Both the position numbers and the translations under genes were made by a program. From Cinnamomum chago (lineage: Eukaryota; Streptophyta; Magnoliopsida; Laurales; Lauraceae): DNA of 64,000 nucleotides. The notes below the pieces were generated by a model. The model did not search any database, was not told the origin of the DNA, and worked only from the letters and a program-made list of their open reading frames with translations. Position 1 is the stretch's first letter, and every line of letters begins with the position of its first letter. The stretch spans positions 21,858,501-21,922,500 of the forward strand of contig CP142456.1 in assembly GCA_038049695.1 (NCBI GenBank), in the 5' to 3' direction. This document shows, piece by piece, positions 58,460-64,000 of this stretch.

Positions 58460-59517
58460 CATTAGCAATCAACACTCCATCAAGAATTTCTCTTTCCCAC
58501 AAATGCTCCTTAAAAAGGACTAATAATGAGAGGAAGAACACTTTTCAAATGATTCGCTAGAATCTTGCCAACAATTCCCTCCATATGGTTAAGATCCTTA
58601 ATCCTTCAAACTGCATGCTGCCTTACGGCCAACTCTTGGGTCAACTCCCGAGACTCCCCCTTCTTATCAACATCTTCTACCACTTTAGAAAATGCTTCTC
58701 TAGACTCGTCAATGTGACCAAACACTTCTTTGTTCACCTTTTAATATAATATTTAAGAGTATGAAGTTTCTTGTAAAGCTTGTAACCTACAAAACCTTCA
58801 ACTTCATCATGCCTCAATCAAGATCTAGCCAATCCCAAAAAATCTTTATTCTATAACTAGCAATTCTTGAACCGGAGAGGCCTAGGCCCCAAATCAATAG
58901 AGTTAGAACACAACTCGATAAGATAACGATCTGAAATTAACCTCGGTAAAGCAACCTAAATAACACCCACAAAATGGTCTTCCCACTTATTTGATAATAA
59001 AAACATGTCAATCCTACTCATGGCTTATTGCTCTCAATTATTAGACCATGTGTACCTCCTTCCAAGAAGTGGCAAATCAATCAAATCGTTAACATTGATG
59101 AAGTTGGAGAAAAACACCATGGAACGAGAAGTAGAAATCCCTCCTTCCTTCTCATATGGGTACCTAACCATATTAAAATCACCTTCGAAAAATCCACGGA
59201 ACAGGCCAAAGAGATTTAATAGTAGATAGTAAATCCAAAAAATCACCTTTCCGATTGCACATTTGGACCATAAACATTGCCAAAAGCCCAAGCAAATGGA
59301 GATCCCCCCGCAGCCCGAAGCCCCAGTAGATGGACTCCAACTCCAAGGACACCTATCATTGCCCCAAACTTCCCGAACAAACATATGAATATCCGATGCC
59401 ACTTTAGTATCTTACAACATCAAACAATCTACTTTTTGCTTTCTAACCAACTTTCTAATAGCCAACCTTTTCTCAGGCCTACCAAGCCCCCATGCATTTG
59501 AACTAAAAATAATCATA
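58460..59517 (-). pseudogene. LINE ORF2 endonuclease and start of reverse transcriptase
   Basis: From about 59517 leftwards the minus strand reads MIIFSSNAWGLGRPEKRLAI, LVRKQKVDCLML, then GDFNMVRYPYEKEGG and LIDLPLLGRRYTWSNN, the endonuclease/exonuclease/phosphatase pattern of L1. It then reaches FVGKREILDGVLIAN at the hAT junction. There are several frame changes. Confidence 0.85.
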
Positions 59518-59880
59518 ACAAATTGACAAAACCAACCCAAAGCAAGATGAGCTTCAAGACGGAGGAAACTTCCCCTAACTTATGAGATCTCTGACTCAAT
59601 AAGGCTCTGAAAAATATCGGCTTCATCTAACCCACACGAGACCCCCATTTGCCTAAATCGAGAGCTTGAGATGCTTCTTCCTTTGCTACCTCGAAAACAC
59701 CCGCAACCCTGTAAGACACATTCTCTAAATTCCCTCCTTATTCTTCCTTGTTGCCACCGACATAAATGTCTTTCACTCGAATTCAAATAGGCCTGCTACA
59801 TGTGCTTACCAAACAATCTATTAAAAAAAATGTCTATATGAACTCGATTTAAAGATAAACAAACCCAAGAAATAGAGTTG

Positions 59881-60929
59881 CCAAATGAAACCTAAGACTA
59901 TAGAGTTGAAAGCCCTTCGTGTTATCCACTCAAAATCCATTTCATGTATTTAAATAAGAGGGATAATAACACCTAATCTTTTTTTCTGCAAATATCTAAT
60001 CTAAAGTTTTGACAAATGATCTAAGGCCTTTTGTATCTTGTAGGGGCAAGCGAGCACAAAACCGTACCACATGGAAAATGAGACATAATCTTTGTAGCTT
60101 TCTTGGAGATTATTTGGGTTTTTTTTTTTTTAAGAATTCTTGTAAAAAAAAAAAATCTTTAGTACCCAGCTTAGGGGTCTGGGACCTCAACCGTCTGGTG
60201 AGGGAAGTAGACCTCGAGTTAGGTAAAGGAGCACTATAGTAAGGGAAGTAGACATTGGGTTAGCTAAGGAAGTGCTATAATAAGGGAAGTAGACCTCAGA
60301 TGAGGTAGAACAACCTTCGAATGAGAAAGGTGACTGTCCAGGTTCGAACCCTAGGCAACCCGATAAGAACTGGTGTTTGTTACCCCAGTGGTAAGAGGTT
60401 GTTCTTGGCATTCTCATGTATAAAGTTAAATACCCTTCTGAAGGGTTGTAGATGGGTTGGTTGGATGGGAGCCCAACTACACTTAAGCCAGAGTTTTAGG
60501 TTTGCATGAGTTTAGACTTAGAATGAAAGCTTTGAACCCAAAAATAAATATCCATGAAACCTAAATAAGGTATTGACATACCCTATTTATATCATTAACA
60601 AAGTCTATAGAGATTTAAGATGGAAAACCACAAAGTGCACTGAACTACCAACCCACTCATGGTCGAGTGGTGTTGGCACCTTAGTTTATCACACCTTTCT
60701 GAATCCAAACCTTTGGATGAATTCATTGCCTACCAATTGAATATCTTCCTTTAAACAGCTTCATAGGCAATTCCTCTCGGTGATGAATGCTCAGATTTGT
60801 ACTCATCACTGTTTAAAGAGGGAATCCTCTAGTAAAGGGAACAAAACCTTTTAAAAGATTTATATGTTTTAAAATATGGCCCCACTAAATTTGCAAATTT
60901 TATTGCGGCATTAACCGTACAGGTGTCTT
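59881..60929. other. Intergenic, with a short 41-bp tandem repeat
   Basis: A unit starting GGGAAGTAGAC begins at 60202, 60243 and 60284, a period of 41 bp with point differences. Downstream, CCAGGTTCGAACCCTAGG near 60338 resembles a tRNA B box and may mark another SINE fragment. No gene was recognised. Confidence 0.6.
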
Positions 60930-62476
60930 GAGGTTCTAAATTGACTGTGGCCAAAAAGTATTTTCAAATCGAAAAATTGGAGGTGCCTCTCTAATGAGAA
61001 CAGATTAAGTTCAAAGATTTTGAAAGCAATGTATTCTCCCAACAAACCTTTATGGGAGGCAAACTTCAAGAAGGAAGGGATTTTTAAAAGGTACTAATTT
61101 TATCAATAATAGGGTGAGGTGGAACATAGGTAATGGGGATCAAATATCGGTTTGGAAATGCAATTGGATCCCTTCAGAAGGAGGTCTTAGGAAACCAAAG
61201 TCTTGTGTTGTTTACTAAGATCTTGTGGTTAAAGAACTTTGGTATGGGGACAAAACTTGGAATAAACGGCTAATTAGAAATGTTTTTAATAACACCTCTA
61301 ATGTTAAGGATATTCTAAAAATCTATATTCCCTGAACCAATAGTGATGACAAGAAAAATTGACCATTTTCCAAAGGGGGCAATTTATCTTCAATATCGGC
61401 TTACAAAATCATTCATAAAAAAAGTAGGATTACCCACAACTCTCCCTTTAATTGGAAGACATTGTGGTCTCTCCCTTTACCCCCAAAGAGTCATTCTGTT
61501 TGGCTAAAAATGTCTTAATAACGCAGTCAAGGTACACAATTTACTTCACAACAAAAGTATTTCTAATGATGACATTTGTCCTATATGCACAACATCAGAA
61601 GAATCCGTTGAGCATGCTCTATTTCTTTGCGATCATGCAAAAACATCATGGTTTGGCTCTAACATAGGAATGTCATCCAATTCTATTGCTTCTCTGAGGA
61701 TTAGAGATTGGTGAAACTCCTTTATGGATCTTTGTGGCACGAAGAGTACAGCAATTAGTGCTCAAACGAAATCCTGGGTTCTCATTATTTGGTGGGCCTT
61801 GTGCAAAAGTAGGAATGATTTTTATAATTAGGGGCACAAAAATTAAGCCTATTAGCACAATCATATGCGCTAGAAGAATGTTTGTTTCCTCAATGGATAA
61901 TAATGAAAAGGACTTCAAAGGACCTTCATACAATCCCCAGGATTTCAGTTTGAGGAGCGCTAGAGTCAGGGCTCAAGTGTTCTCAGATGCATCTTTTAGA
62001 GCCGTGGACGGAAATGTAGACTTTGAATTTGCTATTTGGTTTGATGGTTCTTAGGTTCATGCAGAATCAATCAATAGATCCAAAGTTTCTTCTTCAAAAG
62101 AAGTCATGGCAAGGGTTGTCTTTTACACAATGAAGGAGTCTAAGTCACGGGGATTTCGCAAGATCCATCTTTTGTTGGACGCCCACGAGGTAATTAGAGC
62201 TATGAACGGGTTGATGGATTGGGCTATCTATCCTACTTTGTGGGGGCATCAATGAGTTGAGTTCCAAGTTTGAAGACATCTCCTTTTTCCATATTCCTAA
62301 AAGGCTATATCAATTTGCTCGTGAAGTTGCCAAAAACTCATAAACGAGGGCTTTGTGTGGGACTGACAACGGATTGATCTCCTGTGCAGTTTTTGAAACC
62401 CTTCTTGGTTTTCTTTTCTTTTCTATTCTCTCTAATAAAATTTATTTTTACCATAGAATAAATTAAAAAAAAAAAA
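60930..62476 (+). mobile_element. Decayed L1-type LINE, 3' part
   Basis: The plus strand shows VRWNIGNGDQISVWKCNWIP near 61110, a zf-RVT region (ISNDDICPICTTSEESVEHA then LFLCDHAKTSWFGS, about 61558-61660), an RNase H-like start (VFSDASFRAVDGN, about 61977) and a terminal A run at about 62463-62476. Several stops and frame changes are present, and the copy is 5'-truncated as is usual for LINEs. It is in the opposite orientation to the LINE at 47.67-59.88 kb and its sequence differs, so it is a separate insertion of a related family. Confidence 0.85.
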
Positions 62477-64000
62477 GTAACTGGTCAAAGGTGAGCTAGG
62501 GTTAGGGTGCAACTCACATTTGATCCACAAAAAAAATTGTATAACATAAATTCTGCACCATATCGCACAACAACTTCTACGCACCACCGACTAGACATGG
62601 ACGGACTCGTGAGGCCTCAAGCAATAATGAACGGGATGACTCCTGCCTCTTGTCCATGTGGGGCCCTTCTGAGATAATCGATCTCACACGTGGCCCTCCA
62701 TGTCTATGTTAATGTTATGGGTCGGTGTTGCCTTAATAGACATTAATGTGGCCAGCTGCACCAAATCACTCTGACCCCACGGTTGTCCCATCACTCTGAT
62801 GTGGTGCTCCGGAGTGGGTTCCTTCGGCATCAAGGATATATAGACCAGATGTTTGACTAATTTTAAGGCAAAAGAGAACAAGTGTTTGACTAATGTTCCT
62901 TCTTGAACCTTGACGTGTCATTTTCATGGAAATTAACTATCCTTGCAGCTCTTTCCTGCAGAAATGGGCCCAAAGAATTCAGATTTTAGTTCAAAATCAA
63001 GTCCTTGAGAATTGAGAAGTCCGAGTCTTCAATGACTCCAAATTTAGAAGTCTGAATCAAGCCAAGGCAAACAAAGGCCCCAAGAGTTCAGATTTGCATC
63101 CCCAGTCCAAAACCTGGTGGCACCAAAATGAAAAAAAGTTGATTGGAAAAATACTAAAATGCCCCTTTTTTTAATATCAACAATGCAATATTTACAGTTT
63201 TGGTTTTCTTAGGGTGTCTAGGGAGAGGATTGAGCTCTCTACATCTTTCTATTTTCATGATAGAGACTTATCCTAAGTTTCTATCCCTCACATGGAAAAT
63301 TGAAATCCCCCTATCGAAAAAAATCAATTTAACTTTTTTTACTTTTATGTAAGAAAAATGCATTGTACCAAATGATTGGAAAAGGGGACACAAGGAAAAT
63401 CAAAATAATTTTCCTCTCTCGTGAATTCTAATAACCGCACAAAAGCACACTTTAAAACTCCGGCCAAACCCTTACAAAGCAAATAATTATAGCAAAACTT
63501 AAGGGCAAAAGTAAAAAAAAAAGACAACTACCCATAGAAAAAATTTTAAAGACATCATCCCATGTGAAATCTTTAAAAAATTGAGGTGCACTGGGCCCTG
63601 AACTTGAAATTAGGGGTTGGAATTTTAGAACATATAGGGTGTGTAGAGGAGCACATGATTGTGATTTGTGAGTTCCTTCCATATGAAGAGAATTAAGACA
63701 TGTTTTGTCCAAATCTACTCTCATTACTACTTCCAGGGAGAAATAAAAGAATGGTACTCTCCCCCATCCATTGACCTTTCTAGGGGTTTTATCACCACCA
63801 TGACAACAATAATAATGATGAAAATAATAGCAGTGGGGGTGGAAATATTGCAAATTAAATCTATGATTTTTTTTCCCAACTTATCAGCCCGTTTTCAATC
63901 ATGTTAGATTGAAAAGTTTGGTTTTTTGCTATGTTCAGGTCCGAGGTAGATTTACCCACTTCCTATGTATCTAATTTCTATATATTTTAATGCAAAGAAA
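62477..64000. other. Intergenic, no gene recognised
   Basis: Short open frames on both strands (for example minus 63452-63853) show no motif. The sequence is AT-rich. Confidence 0.55.

Larger units (their letters stand above)
47670..59880 (-). mobile_element. L1-type LINE (minus strand), split by three later insertions
   Basis: On the minus strand an ORF2 begins near 59517 with the typical start MIIFSSNAWGLGRPEKRLAI. It then shows endonuclease, reverse transcriptase, a zinc-binding domain and an RNase H-like tail, and ends with an A-rich tail at about 47670-47679. Between 50111 and 50512 the segment after RT is readable (LSKGMGFVVRDGRNVRFWLD). Upstream of ORF2 (59580-59880) a basic frame may be the end of ORF1. 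Several stops and frame changes make it inactive. The three insertions are a hAT (51653-58459), a Cassandra LTR (50513-50757) and a short hAT (48911-50110). Without them the LINE is about 4 kb. Confidence 0.88.

Overview
The window looks like a repeat-rich nuclear stretch of a flowering plant genome, probably a woody eudicot. The evidence is a type IIB (ACA12/ACA13-like) Ca2+-ATPase, a plant aspartate aminotransferase exon, a 5S-bearing Cassandra LTR, Tat-lineage Ty3/gypsy and Ty1/copia retroelements, plant L1-type LINEs with an RNase H tail, tRNA-derived SINEs and hAT transposons. The species cannot be named from the sequence alone. No working tRNA, rRNA or CRISPR locus was seen.

Host genes. 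The only clear host gene family is a tandem array of plasma-membrane-type Ca2+-ATPase (ACA) copies, all on the + strand. Copy A (2-715) is the 3' end of a gene that runs off the left edge. Copy B (15916-16127) is a short decayed relic. Copy C (25326-43150) has an exon 1, a 3.4 kb phase-0 intron and a long exon 2, together about 1,033 codons. The three copies share 3' flanks (about 716-1700, 16140-16830, 43151-43930), and copies A and B also share further downstream blocks (2615-2865 and 3880-4170 against 23180-23915). This shows they arose by local duplication, after which mobile elements filled the spacers.

Key event. Exon 1 of copy C is split by a very young, whole-looking 11.3 kb Tat-type Ty3/gypsy element (25583-36879). 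It has 713-bp LTRs that differ at only two positions and a perfect 5-bp target-site duplication (AGTAG). The element carries a long gag-pol frame, a 49-bp/147-bp higher-order tandem repeat and a 741-codon antisense ORF. The insertion separates the pump's N-terminal regulatory (calmodulin-binding) segment from its catalytic body.

Left part (1-24.6 kb). ACA copies A and B are interspersed with a SINE, LTR-like remnants, a copia-in-copia nest (9.56-13.4 kb, minus strand), a second copia fossil (18.5-23.05 kb, plus strand), a G30 tract, microsatellites and tandem duplications.

Right part (46-64 kb). This is a transposon graveyard. A minus-strand L1-type LINE (about 47.67-59.88 kb) has been entered by three later elements: a 1.2 kb non-autonomous hAT with a perfect 8-bp target duplication, a Cassandra solo LTR containing a 5S rRNA-like segment, and a 6.8 kb hAT. 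The hAT carries a decayed transposase, an aspartate aminotransferase first exon and a second set of phase-compatible exons that look captured from host genes. A second decayed LINE (60.93-62.48 kb) lies beyond it.
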